Part shown: positions 1 through 8,267 of the stretch, in pieces
How the letters are laid out: each line of letters starts with the position of its first letter
Numbering within the stretch: the stretch's first letter is position 1
Source: Microvirga makkahensis
Lineage (GTDB): Bacteria > Pseudomonadota > Alphaproteobacteria > Rhizobiales > Beijerinckiaceae
DNA length: 64,000 nucleotides
Assembly (NCBI RefSeq): GCF_009830105.1
Contig: NZ_WURB01000006.1
Span: 1 to 64,000 of the forward strand
Direction of reading: 5' to 3'
Translations under genes and position numbers: made by a program
Notes under the pieces: model-generated
Databases searched by the model: none
What the model saw: only the letters and a program-made list of their open reading frames with translations
What the model was told of the DNA's origin: nothing

Positions 1-156
1 GCGTCGACCTCCTACATCCAACGGCGCCTGCAGATCGGCTACAACCGCGCCGCCTCCCTGATGGAGCGCATGGAGCAGGAGGGCATCGTCGGACCCGCCA
101 ACCATGCCGGCAAGCGCGAGATCCTGCTTGAAAGTCCGCATGGGGGAGAAGATTAA
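1..156 (+). CDS. ftsK: FtsK/SpoIIIE DNA translocase, C-terminal end only
   Basis: The window opens inside a reading frame that ends with TAA at 154-156. The visible 51 residues contain [17 protein letters not shown] and a following [10 protein letters not shown] stretch. These match the winged-helix gamma domain at the C-terminus of FtsK, which reads polarity motifs on the chromosome and directs the septal translocase toward dif. The motor domain lies outside the window. A downstream lolA is the usual neighbour in this order. The short fragment limits what can be said, but the gamma-domain pattern is distinctive. Confidence 0.85.
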   Translation, partial: ASTSYIQRRLQIGYNRAASLMERMEQEGIVGPANHAGKREILLESPHGGED

Positions 157-252
157 CCTAGCACGGGAACCTTGGCCGCAGCCCTGCGTCATTCTAGAGC
201 GCTGTGCAAAAGCCCAGCTGCGGTCATAGTGGTTCCTGGAAGGATGGTTCGG

Positions 253-1182
253 ATGCGCCCTGTCAGCCCTGCCGGTCTGGTGTTTCTGGCGTCCGCTCTT
301 GCGGGCCCGCTGCCGGTTGCCGCCCAGGTGCTGCCCATGGAGATGATCCTGCCACCCCGGTACCCGATCACACAGGGATTTGCGGCCTCCGTTACGTTCC
401 TTTCGACCTCGTCCTTCCGTCAGGCCCCTGTGACCGCTCCGGCCGATGGAGCCGCACGGCCTGCTCGGCCCGTCGTCAGGCCCGTAAACGCCGAGCAGAT
501 GCTGGTGGCCACAGCGCCCCTGCCTCCGGCCCGTCCGGCCTCCGCCGCATTCCAGGCGCCGGAAGCGGAACCGATCGATATCGCGCCCCAGCCCATCGTA
601 ACCGCCTCGATGGGCCCGGTCGGCCAGGGCCAGCCCCTGCCGAACAGCGCGATCGTGGAGCGGGCCAACGCCTATTTCACCCGTCTCGACACGCTTGTCG
701 CCGATTTCACGCAGGTCGGTGGCGACGGGCGGCGGACAGGCGGCACGCTCTATCTCCAGCGTCCGGGCAAGGTGCGTTTCGAATATGATCCTCCAGCCAC
801 TCTTGAAGTGATTGCCGACGGGCGCTCCGTGGCCGTGCGGGACCGCAAGCTCGCCACGCAGGACCTCTATTCGATCTCGCAGACGCCGTTGAAATTCCTG
901 CTGCGCGAGCGGGTCAATCTCGGCCAAGACATCAAGATCACCGGCATCAGCAGCGAACCGAACGCGGTGCGGATCAACCTGGAGGACACGACCACCCTGG
1001 GCGGCACCTCCCGGATCACCCTGTTCTTCGATCCCGAAGTGCAGGATCTCAGCCAGTGGCGGATCGTGGATGCCCAAGGCTTCCAGACGATGGTGGTGTT
1101 GAACCAGGTCCAGAAGGGCCGCCGGATCGACCAGGACCTGTTCCGGATCCAGTACGAGGAAATCCGGGGCGACCACAGGTAG
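253..1182 (+). CDS. lolA: Outer-membrane lipoprotein carrier protein LolA with long proline-rich N-terminus
   Basis: LolA is the periplasmic chaperone that carries lipoproteins from the LolCDE complex to the outer membrane. From the ATG at 253 the protein has 309 residues: a signal peptide (hydrophobic LVFLASALAGPLPVAAQ), then about 100 Pro/Ala-rich residues, then the LolA fold from about residue 130 (YFTRLDTLVADFTQ, GTLYLQRPGKVRFEYDPP). Family members are usually near 210-240 residues, so the linker is extra. I chose 253 because GGAAGGA lies about 8 nt upstream; the in-frame ATG at 244 is too close to it. It follows ftsK in the same direction. Confidence 0.88.
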   Translation: MRPVSPAGLVFLASALAGPLPVAAQVLPMEMILPPRYPITQGFAASVTFLSTSSFRQAPVTAPADGAARPARPVVRPVNAEQMLVATAPLPPARPASAAFQAPEAEPIDIAPQPIVTASMGPVGQGQPLPNSAIVERANAYFTRLDTLVADFTQVGGDGRRTGGTLYLQRPGKVRFEYDPPATLEVIADGRSVAVRDRKLATQDLYSISQTPLKFLLRERVNLGQDIKITGISSEPNAVRINLEDTTTLGGTSRITLFFDPEVQDLSQWRIVDAQGFQTMVVLNQVQKGRRIDQDLFRIQYEEIRGDHR

Positions 1183-1293
1183 CCCTTTCCGGTCCCCGGT
1201 CCAATCACGGCCTCGTGCCGTGCGCCCGCGGCCCTTCCCTCCGGCGGGAATCTGTCGTAGCCCGGAACGGTCTTTTCGAGGGGGCTCATTTCC

Positions 1294-2109
1294 GTGAAAC
1301 TCACCGTCTCCACCTGGAACATCAATTCCGTACGTCTGCGCATCGACCAGGTCGCCCGCTTCCTGAAGGAGCGGCGCCCCGATATCCTGTGCCTGCAGGA
1401 GACCAAGTGCCCGAACGACAAGCTGCCCCTGAAGGAGCTGCAATCCTTCGGCTATCCCTTCGTCGTCCATATGGGCCAGAAGGGCTATAACGGAGTGGCG
1501 ATCCTTTCGCGCTACCCGTTTTCGGAAACGGGCGTAATGGAGATGTGCGACCGTCAGGACGCACGCCACATCACGGTAACCCTGAGCCCGCAGGCCAAGG
1601 CCGCCTCCGGCATCACGATCCATAATTTCTACGTGCCTGCGGGCGGCGACATTCCCGACCCGGAGGTGAACGAGAAATTCCGCCACAAGCTCGATTTTCT
1701 CAGCCAGATGCGTGCCTGGGGCGCGAAGGCGAAACCCACCTCCGGCCCCGCGATCCTCGTGGGCGACCTCAACGTCGCGCCGCTCGAGCACGACGTGTGG
1801 AGCCACAAGCAGCTCCTCGACGTGGTCAGTCATACGCCCGTCGAGACGGCGGCCCTGGAGGAGCTTCGCCAGGAGGCGGGCTGGATCGACGCCATGCGGC
1901 ACCTGCGGCCCGAGCCCGAAAAGATCTATTCCTGGTGGAGCTACCGCTCTCCCGACTGGGCCGCCGCCGACAAGGGCCGCAGGCTCGACCACATCTGGAT
2001 TTCGGACGCGCTGAAGGACTCGCTGCGGTCTGTCGACGTCACCCGCGACACCCGCGCCTGGGAGCGCCCCTCCGACCACGCGCCGGTGACGATGGAGCTG
2101 GAGCTTTAG
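1294..2109 (+). CDS. xthA: Exodeoxyribonuclease III (AP endonuclease)
   Basis: This is a member of the exonuclease III/EEP family that cleaves DNA at abasic sites and trims 3' ends in base-excision repair. All family motifs are visible: TWNINS near the N-terminus, LQETK with the metal-binding Glu36, YVPAGG, GDLNVAP, RLDHIW and the terminal SDHAPV. At 271 residues it has the normal length. Translation starts at GTG 1294. It lies about 110 bp after lolA on the same strand, with no obvious terminator between them. Confidence 0.93.
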   Translation: MKLTVSTWNINSVRLRIDQVARFLKERRPDILCLQETKCPNDKLPLKELQSFGYPFVVHMGQKGYNGVAILSRYPFSETGVMEMCDRQDARHITVTLSPQAKAASGITIHNFYVPAGGDIPDPEVNEKFRHKLDFLSQMRAWGAKAKPTSGPAILVGDLNVAPLEHDVWSHKQLLDVVSHTPVETAALEELRQEAGWIDAMRHLRPEPEKIYSWWSYRSPDWAAADKGRRLDHIWISDALKDSLRSVDVTRDTRAWERPSDHAPVTMELEL

Positions 2110-2232
2110 GACCGCTCCCGATCTGCGGCCGATCTCCGTTCCCGGACGCGACCTCGTGAAACAGGAGACACACAGCTCCCCACAAGCCAGGCACAAGCCA
2201 GGAGGCGTAGAGGCGAGGAGACTCAACTCGCC

Positions 2233-4332
2233 ATGCCTTGGGGGCACCGAATGGTATTCAAACTGCGTTCGATCAAGAGCCGGGTCCTGCTGCTTGCGGG
2301 GGCAGGCTTCATAAGCGCCTGCACGATCCTGACCTTTGCGGGCACCCAGATCATGATGAGCTCGGGGCGCAACGAAGCCATCGTGACGGCGAAGACGCTG
2401 CTCAACCAGTACAAGGGGCTCGTGCAGGCGGAGATCGGCCGGGCCATTTCGGCCGCGGCGCTCACGAGGTCGACCGCGGAAGCCATGGTATACGACTACA
2501 AGGTGGAGCGCGGCGAGCTCGCGGAGATCCTCGCGCGGGCCGTGGAGGGACAGCCAGAACTCATCGGCATGACCATGGCGTTCGAACCCGACGCTATGGA
2601 CAGGCAGGACAAGAACTTCCTGGCGGATCCCTATTCGGACCCGAGCGGCCGATTCAGCCCCTATTTCTACTGGACGAAGGACAAGAAGGTCACGGTCGAG
2701 CCGATCAACCTGACCACCAAGCCGGAGGAGATCGCGAACTGGTACACGAAGCCTCTTCGGGACAACCGCGATCAGATCGTTCCGGCCTACAAATACCAGG
2801 TGAACGGCGAGGATGTTCTGCTGTCGACCGTGAGCGCCGTCATCCGTCGCGACAACGTGCCTGTCGGCATTGTCACCGCCGACACGGACCTTGAGACGAT
2901 CTCGCGGGCGATCGGCGCGCTCAAGCCGTTCGACAAAGGCACCGTGAGCCTGATCGGTGCGGGAGGCCTGTGGATCGCCAACACGGATGCGCAGCTTCTC
3001 GGAAAGCCGTCCGACGACAAAGTCATCGCCGAGCTCGCGGCCAAGGCCAAGGATTCACCGTCCGGCTATGCCGACGCCATGATCGATGATGTCTCGGGCG
3101 ACGAGATCTACCGCGCCGTTGTTACGGTCGCTTTCCCCGGGATCGAGGAACAGTGGCTCCTGGCCATCTCGGTTCCCGCCGACGCGATGATCGCCAATGT
3201 GATCGAAGCGCGCAATCTGATGCTGCTGATTGCCGTCGGCCTCCTCGCCCTGGCCCTGGCGGGCGCCTGGTGGGCGGCCCGCTCGCTCGCCACGCCGATC
3301 ATGCGCATGACGGCCACGATGAAGACCCTGGCCCGGGGCGAGACGAATGTCGAGGTCACCGACACCGGCCGCATCGACGAGATCGGCGCGATGGCCAGCG
3401 CGGTGCAGGTCTTCAAGGAAGCCCTGATCGCGAAACGTCAGGCCGACGTGGACGCCGCCGCCGAGGCGGACGCGAAGATGCGCCGCGCGCAGATGCTCGA
3501 TCAGCTCACCAAGCAGTTTGAGGCCAATGTGTCCGTGCTCACCGGCAGCCTCTCGGCTGCGGCCACCCAGATGGAATCCACGGCTCAGTCGATGACCTCC
3601 GTGGCCGACCAAACCACGAACCAATCGGTGAGCGTCGCCTCCGCCGCCGCGCAGACGTCCGCGAATGTGCAGACCGTGGCCGCTGCGACGGAGGAGCTGT
3701 CGATTTCCATCCGCGAGATCGCCGAACAGGTCGGCCAGTCCTCTCGCATCGCGGAGCAGGCGGTCACGGATGCGCAGCGCACCAACGAAACCGTGCAGAC
3801 GCTCGCGGCTTCCGCCGAGCGCATCGGCGACGTGGTGCAGCTGATCAACAACATCGCCTCGCAGACGAATCTGCTGGCCCTTAACGCCACGATCGAAGCG
3901 GCCCGCGCGGGCGAGGCCGGCAAGGGCTTCGCCGTGGTGGCGTCCGAGGTGAAGCACCTCGCCACCCAGACCTCCAAAGCCACGGAGGAGATCTCGGCCC
4001 AGATCGCCTCCGTGCAGCAGGCGACCGCCGAGGCCGTGCAGGCGATCCACACCATCGCCCGCACGATCGGCGAGATGTCGCAGATCTCGGTCTCGATCGC
4101 CGCGGCCATGGAGGAACAGGGTGCGGCCACGGCCGAGATCTCCCGCAATGTGCAGGAGGCCGCGCGCGGCACGGAGGCCGTGACCGGCAACATCAACGAG
4201 GTGCGTCAGGGCGCAGGCGAAACCGGCTTGGCGGCATCGCAGGTTCTGGCCTCGGCGCAGGAACTGGCGCGCCACTCGGAAACGCTCAGCCGCGAGGTCG
4301 GCTCGTTCCTCTCGGGGGTGAAGGCGGCGTAA
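2233..4332 (+). CDS. Methyl-accepting chemotaxis protein with periplasmic Cache-type sensor
   Basis: This is a 699-residue transmembrane chemoreceptor. A first membrane helix (about 17-37) is followed by a periplasmic region of about 290 residues of Cache type (the [15 protein letters not shown] stretch resembles dCache), a second helix (about 327-347), HAMP, and a long cytoplasmic signalling coiled coil. The conserved hairpin tip [20 protein letters not shown] is at about 543. There is no C-terminal CheR/CheB-tethering pentapeptide (it ends SGVKAA). No che genes are in the window, so it is an orphan receptor; the ligand is unknown. An in-frame ATG at 2251 is an alternative start. Confidence 0.92.
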   Translation: MPWGHRMVFKLRSIKSRVLLLAGAGFISACTILTFAGTQIMMSSGRNEAIVTAKTLLNQYKGLVQAEIGRAISAAALTRSTAEAMVYDYKVERGELAEILARAVEGQPELIGMTMAFEPDAMDRQDKNFLADPYSDPSGRFSPYFYWTKDKKVTVEPINLTTKPEEIANWYTKPLRDNRDQIVPAYKYQVNGEDVLLSTVSAVIRRDNVPVGIVTADTDLETISRAIGALKPFDKGTVSLIGAGGLWIANTDAQLLGKPSDDKVIAELAAKAKDSPSGYADAMIDDVSGDEIYRAVVTVAFPGIEEQWLLAISVPADAMIANVIEARNLMLLIAVGLLALALAGAWWAARSLATPIMRMTATMKTLARGETNVEVTDTGRIDEIGAMASAVQVFKEALIAKRQADVDAAAEADAKMRRAQMLDQLTKQFEANVSVLTGSLSAAATQMESTAQSMTSVADQTTNQSVSVASAAAQTSANVQTVAAATEELSISIREIAEQVGQSSRIAEQAVTDAQRTNETVQTLAASAERIGDVVQLINNIASQTNLLALNATIEAARAGEAGKGFAVVASEVKHLATQTSKATEEISAQIASVQQATAEAVQAIHTIARTIGEMSQISVSIAAAMEEQGAATAEISRNVQEAARGTEAVTGNINEVRQGAGETGLAASQVLASAQELARHSETLSREVGSFLSGVKAA

Positions 4333-4432
4333 GGCCCGGAGCATCTGCCCCGAAGCGGGCACGTTCCCTTCGGGTTGATCCGGCGGGTGCCCATCGCGTG
4401 GCGCACCAGGCCGCGTGACAGGCCCGGAAGCC

Positions 4433-4924
4433 TCACTCCTCCGGAGGACGGGCCGGGCTCTCCTCGCCATCGATGGCGATGAGCTGCTGGCGCACCCGCT
4501 CCAGACCCTGCGTCAGGCGGGCGAGCTCCTCGGCCATGGCCTGCTGCATGGCGGCGGCGGCGGAGGGAAACTCCTCCAGCACCCGGCGCATGAGGCTCGG
4601 CGTCACCCGGATGATGGTGGAGGCTTCCCTCGCCGTCGCCGTGGCTGGCCGGGCGATGCGCGTGAAAAGGGCCGCCTGGCCGATCAGGGATCCCGGACCG
4701 GCCACGAAGGCTGCCGGTGAGCCGTCCTCGCTGGCATCGAGCGCGATGGCGCCGCGGCTCACCACATAGCCCCCGTCCGAGGGGGTGCCCTTGCGGAACA
4801 GCACGTCGCCCGCGCGGAGATTGCGGGTTTCCGAGGCGAAGGCGACGAGGCGCAGGGCGTCGCGCTCCAGCAGGTTGAACAGGGGAGCCTGAGCGAGGGC
4901 AGCAATGTCGTCGTCGAGGGCCAT
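4433..4924 (-). CDS. Cyclic nucleotide-binding domain protein (Crp/Fnr-type sensor domain, no HTH)
   Basis: The 163 residues form a single cNMP-binding beta-barrel: LRAGDVLFRKGTPSDGGYVVSRGAIAL, then the PGSLIGQAALFT phosphate-binding-cassette-like loop and an ARPATATAREAS segment. A C-terminal helix with an RL-rich coiled pattern follows, but no DNA-binding helix-turn-helix is visible. It could relay a small-molecule signal by protein contact. It starts 6 bp after the stop of the upstream response regulator gene on the same strand, so the two are almost certainly cotranscribed and may share a pathway. The ligand cannot be told from the sequence. Confidence 0.85.
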   Translation of the reverse strand: MALDDDIAALAQAPLFNLLERDALRLVAFASETRNLRAGDVLFRKGTPSDGGYVVSRGAIALDASEDGSPAAFVAGPGSLIGQAALFTRIARPATATAREASTIIRVTPSLMRRVLEEFPSAAAAMQQAMAEELARLTQGLERVRQQLIAIDGEESPARPPEE

Positions 4925-4930
4925 GGGTCC

Positions 4931-5617
4931 TTAAGGGATCAGCTTGTACCCGCCGGGCTCGGTGACGAGGATGCGGGCGTTGGAGGGATCGGCCTCGATC
5001 TTCTGGCGCAGCCGGTAGATATGCGTTTCCAGCGTGTGGGTGGTCACGTTGGAATTGTAGCCCCAGACCTCGGTGAGCAGAGTCTCGCGGCTCACCACCG
5101 CCCGGCCGGCGCGGTAGAGATAGCGCAGGATCGCGGTTTCCTTCTCCGTCAGCTTGAGCTTGGAACCCTTCTCGCTGGTGAGGAGCTTCGAGCCCGGGCG
5201 GAAGGTGTAGGGCCCGATCTGGAACACCGCGTCCTCGCTCGCCTCGTATTGGCGCAGCTGCGCCCGGATGCGGGCAAGCAGCACGGCCAATTTGAAAGGC
5301 TTTACCACATAATCGTTGGCGCCCGCCTCCAGGCCCATCACGGTGTCGTTGTCCGACCCCTGCCCCGTGAGCATGATGATCGGGCTGCGGAAGCCGTTCT
5401 GGCGCATGATCCGCACCGCCTCGCGTCCGTCCATGTCGGGCAGGCCCACATCCATGATGGCAAGATCGATGCGGTCGCCCTTGACCGCGTCGATCGCGGC
5501 GGCGGCCGTGTCCACGGTGGAGACCTGGAACTCCTCATGGAGGCCCAGCTGCTCGGCCAGGGTGTCGCGCAGGTCCTGATCGTCGTCCACGACGAGAAGG
5601 CGGCTGGCATTCGACAT
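4931..5617 (-). CDS. OmpR-family response regulator (CenR-like)
   Basis: This is a two-component transcription factor of 228 residues. The receiver domain shows the acidic pocket D11-D13, the phospho-acceptor Asp56 (LAIMDVGLPDMDG), Thr84 and Lys106. The C-terminal winged helix follows (LTEKETAILRYLYRAGRAVVSRETLLTEVWG, THTLETHIYRLRQKIE). The pattern resembles alphaproteobacterial CenR-type regulators of the cell envelope; that assignment is from memory of the family and not certain. No histidine kinase is adjacent. It is divergent from an L,D-transpeptidase gene, which would fit an envelope role. Confidence 0.9.
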   Translation of the reverse strand: MSNASRLLVVDDDQDLRDTLAEQLGLHEEFQVSTVDTAAAAIDAVKGDRIDLAIMDVGLPDMDGREAVRIMRQNGFRSPIIMLTGQGSDNDTVMGLEAGANDYVVKPFKLAVLLARIRAQLRQYEASEDAVFQIGPYTFRPGSKLLTSEKGSKLKLTEKETAILRYLYRAGRAVVSRETLLTEVWGYNSNVTTHTLETHIYRLRQKIEADPSNARILVTEPGGYKLIP

Positions 5618-5836
5618 CTCAAACCCTTCACACGATGAACGGCAAAAAGCCCCGAGGCGGCTTCCAGGAGCAGGATCGAGGCCCGCTCCCGTTCTTCAGA
5701 CATGATCGTCAAGTCGAAGGGCCGCCCTTTCGCGGCCCTGCCGAGGTCGGGTTTCCCGCTTTCGGATCACGCTCGTTGCTTTAGAGTAGTCATTCCCAGC
5801 TTGACAACAAGGGGCAGGGTCTGCCCTTCCACGGCT

Positions 5837-6370
5837 ATGAAGCGAACCAGCGTTCATGTCATCCGCGTCCGCCGCTCCCCGCTCGACCGCCGCCGCGGAT
5901 GGCTGACGGCCGGCAATCTCACCCTGCCCTGTGCCCTCGGACGCTCCGGCACGACCCGCGCCAAGCGGGAAGGCGACGGCGCCTCGCCGGTCGGACGCTT
6001 TCGCCTGCTGCAGGCCTTCTACCGGGCGGATCACGGGCCTCGTCCCCGCACGGGCCTGAAGCTGAACCCCATCCGCCCTCGCGACGGCTGGTCGGACGAC
6101 GTCCGCGACCGCCGCTACAACCGGCCCGTGCCGCTTCCCTGCCCCACGAGCCACGAAAAGATGTGGCGGGACGACCATCTCTACGACGTGGTGATCGACA
6201 TTGCCTGGAACCGGGGGCCGATCAGACGGGGCCGTGGCAGCGCCATCTTCCTCCACCTGGCCCGACCGGGTTTCCTGCCGACCGAGGGATGCGTGGCGGT
6301 GGAGCCCCGCATGATCCGGCGCCTCCTGGAGCGGATCGGGCCCCGGACGATGATCGAGATCGTGGGGTGA
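5837..6370 (+). CDS. L,D-transpeptidase (YkuD) family protein without evident signal peptide
   Basis: The 177-residue protein carries the YkuD catalytic pattern: His140 in AIFLHLARPG and Cys152 in TEGCVAV. These enzymes make 3-3 peptidoglycan cross-links or attach proteins to the wall. From the ATG at 5837 no hydrophobic export signal is present, and the upstream in-frame extension (from 5702) does not supply a convincing one, so its route to the periplasm is unclear. It is transcribed away from the response regulator gene across a roughly 220-bp divergent region. Family assignment is firm; substrate is not. Confidence 0.85.
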   Translation: MKRTSVHVIRVRRSPLDRRRGWLTAGNLTLPCALGRSGTTRAKREGDGASPVGRFRLLQAFYRADHGPRPRTGLKLNPIRPRDGWSDDVRDRRYNRPVPLPCPTSHEKMWRDDHLYDVVIDIAWNRGPIRRGRGSAIFLHLARPGFLPTEGCVAVEPRMIRRLLERIGPRTMIEIVG

Positions 6371-6410
6371 GCACAAGCGCCCCAGGGAATCGGGGGCGCC
6401 CGTACCGACC

Positions 6411-7370
6411 CTACCCTTCCCCGGAAGGAGGGGAGTGGCGTGTCTCCCTCAACCGCTTTCGGGCGATCGCCACATAGGCCGCCTGAGCCTCGAAGCCGAT
6501 GAAGCGTCGGTTGAGATGTTTCGCTGCCACCAGGGTCGTGCCGCTGCCGCAGAAGGGATCGAGCACGATCTGGCCTTCCTGGGTGGTGAGTTCAATCAGC
6601 GCCTGCATCAGGCGGACGGGCTTCTGCGTCGGGTGTAGGCCGCCCTCCTTCGGCAGGAAGCCGAGATCGAGCACGTTCCCGGGTTCGGGCACGTATTTCA
6701 GCAGCGCATCCTGATTGTACGCGCCGATGCCGTGAACGAGCACGTTGTCGGCAAGCGTCGCGCCGATCCTATAGGGCTTGGTGAGCCAGAGGACCGGTTC
6801 GAAGGTCGGGCGCAGATTGCCGACGCGCCAGCCGTCCCAGGCCTTCGCGGCCGCCGCATCGCCGCGCCGCTCGTAGACCGCGCTCAGGCGCTGCGCCCGA
6901 TGGGGCGCGCGCTCGCGCATCCAGGCGAGCATGTCCTTGTAGGAAAAGCCCGAATCCTCCATCGCCGCGATGCAGCGATGCGCGAGGCGGCGGCCCGCGA
7001 AGACGAGCGCTGAGCCCCCGGGTTTCAGCACCCGCAGCCATTCGGGCGACCAGGTGAGGCACCATTCGTAGTATTCGCGTGGAATGGCGCGGTCGGCTTC
7101 CGACCAGCCGTTGATGGGCTTGCCGCGTTTCTTGAACACGGCCCCTGCCCTCGCCTGCGCGGGGCTCGCGCCGAGATAGGCGGAATTGGTGTTCGTGTGC
7201 AGCACGTCCCAATCCTCGATTCCGATGCCGTAGGGGATGTCGCTCAGGATCAGGTGCACGCTCTCGGAGGGCAGAGACCTGACGAGCGCGACCGAGTCGC
7301 CAGCGAACACATCGTCGAGCGGCGAGAGACGTTCTTCCTCCGGAGGGAGGTGCTGGGCTGTTGTCTCCAT
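6411..7370 (-). CDS. Solitary beta-class DNA (adenine-N6 or cytosine-N4) methyltransferase
   Basis: The 319-residue protein has the beta-class motif order: catalytic motif IV SDIPYG (about residue 43) first, and the AdoMet-binding LDPFCGSGTTLVAAKHLNRRF (preceded by HPTQKPVRLMQ) near the C-terminus. The SDIPYG group, with downstream RGKPINGW and RAPHRAQRLS stretches, is one I know mainly as the modification half of type II restriction systems. No restriction endonuclease gene is adjacent. It is not CcrM, which has DPPY. Start at 7370 is preferred because the longer frame overlaps yggS; yggS ends 16 bp upstream, suggesting cotranscription. The recognition sequence is unknown. Confidence 0.87.
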   Translation of the reverse strand: METTAQHLPPEEERLSPLDDVFAGDSVALVRSLPSESVHLILSDIPYGIGIEDWDVLHTNTNSAYLGASPAQARAGAVFKKRGKPINGWSEADRAIPREYYEWCLTWSPEWLRVLKPGGSALVFAGRRLAHRCIAAMEDSGFSYKDMLAWMRERAPHRAQRLSAVYERRGDAAAAKAWDGWRVGNLRPTFEPVLWLTKPYRIGATLADNVLVHGIGAYNQDALLKYVPEPGNVLDLGFLPKEGGLHPTQKPVRLMQALIELTTQEGQIVLDPFCGSGTTLVAAKHLNRRFIGFEAQAAYVAIARKRLRETRHSPPSGEG

Positions 7371-7386
7371 CACGAAAAGCGGCTTC

Positions 7387-8070
7387 TCACGCGGTGGGCT
7401 TGGAGCGCGTCCCGAAGATGGCACTTCCCACGCGCACATGCGTCGCGCCGAGCTGGATCGCCGCGTCGAAATCCGCGCTCATACCCATGGAGAGAACCTT
7501 CAGGCCATGGCGCTTGGCGATGGTGTTGAGGAGCGCGAAATGGGGCGACGGCGGGTTCTCGGCCGGGGGAATGCACATCAGGCCGTCAATCCCGAGGCCG
7601 TATGTGGCGCGGCAGGCCTCCAGGAAGGCGTCCACCTCGCCGGGCGCGATGCCGCCCTTCTGCGGCTCCTCGCCCGTATTCACCTGAACGAGCAGGCGGG
7701 GCTTCTTGCTCTGGCGGGCGATTTCCTTGGCGAGCGCCTGGGCGAGCGAGGGCCTGTCGAGGGTATGGATCACGTCGAAGAGCTCCACCGCCTCCCTGGC
7801 CTTGTTGGACTGGAGCGGGCCGATCATGTGAAGCTCCACATCCGGGTAGCGGCTGCGCAGCTCGGGCCACTTGGCCTTGGCCTCCTGGACATAGTTTTCG
7901 CCGAAAACCCGCTGGCCGGCGGCCAGAACCGGTTCGATGGCCTCAGCCGGAAAAGTCTTGGAGACGGCGACCAGCGTGATGCCGGAAGGGTCGCGGTCGT
8001 AATCCGCCGCGGCGCGGCGGATGGCCTCCCGCACCTCTCTCAGGTTTTCGACCGCATCGTTCTCGCTCAT
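7387..8070 (-). CDS. yggS: YggS/PLPBP family pyridoxal phosphate homeostasis protein
   Basis: This is a 227-residue member of the fold-type III PLP-binding family. It buffers free pyridoxal 5'-phosphate and affects amino-acid metabolism but has no known enzymatic reaction. The PLP lysine lies in ITLVAVSKTFPAEAI; HMIGPLQSNKAREAV, LLVQVNTGEEPQKGG and LSMGMSADFDAAIQLGATHVRVGSAIFG are all family hallmarks. It is the first gene of a leftward pair with the DNA methyltransferase and is divergent from leuS. The symbol yggS follows the E. coli naming. Confidence 0.92.
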   Translation of the reverse strand: MSENDAVENLREVREAIRRAAADYDRDPSGITLVAVSKTFPAEAIEPVLAAGQRVFGENYVQEAKAKWPELRSRYPDVELHMIGPLQSNKAREAVELFDVIHTLDRPSLAQALAKEIARQSKKPRLLVQVNTGEEPQKGGIAPGEVDAFLEACRATYGLGIDGLMCIPPAENPPSPHFALLNTIAKRHGLKVLSMGMSADFDAAIQLGATHVRVGSAIFGTRSKPTA

Positions 8071-8178
8071 GGACGTCCTCTAAGCTTTAGCTGGTTCCCT
8101 GCGCCGATTTCCCCTCCTCTTTGCGGGGAGGGAACCCGTGGCGGAGCAAAACTTGACCGACTCTTGCGTGCGAAACCG

Positions 8179-8207
8179 TTGACCGCGCGGGTGAGCTGTG
8201 TCCTAGT
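8179..8207 (+). promoter_or_regulatory. Possible sigma70-type promoter for leuS-lptE-holA
   Basis: TTGACC (8179-8184) and CCTAGT (8202-8207) are separated by 17 bp and lie 60 bp before the leuS ATG. The -35 is good and the -10 is weak, so this is only a candidate. Confidence 0.25.
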
Positions 8208-8267
8208 CCGCCCCACCATGGCGGCGCAAGCCGCTTGAATCTCGAACCGACGGATGACTTACGAAAA

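Noticed and set aside
166-190. GGAAC-N16-CGTC before lolA as an EcfG promoter
   Set aside because: The -10 is imperfect, it lies about 60 bp from the chosen start, and lolA is a housekeeping gene usually read from ftsK.
3055-4470. Long antisense frames opposite real genes (also 8259-10970, 15999-17915, 19525-21378, 41047-43917, 50134-52674, 55112-57547)
   Set aside because: They mirror the codons of well-recognised genes, have the His/Arg/Gly-rich composition of GC-rich antisense translation, and match no family.
6405-6440. Terminator after the methyltransferase
   Set aside because: The C/G-rich inverted stretch lacks a T tract and has mismatches.
8218-8238. Six-codon frame ATG...TGA (MAAQAA) before leuS as a leader peptide
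   Set aside because: It contains no leucine codons and no attenuator hairpin follows.
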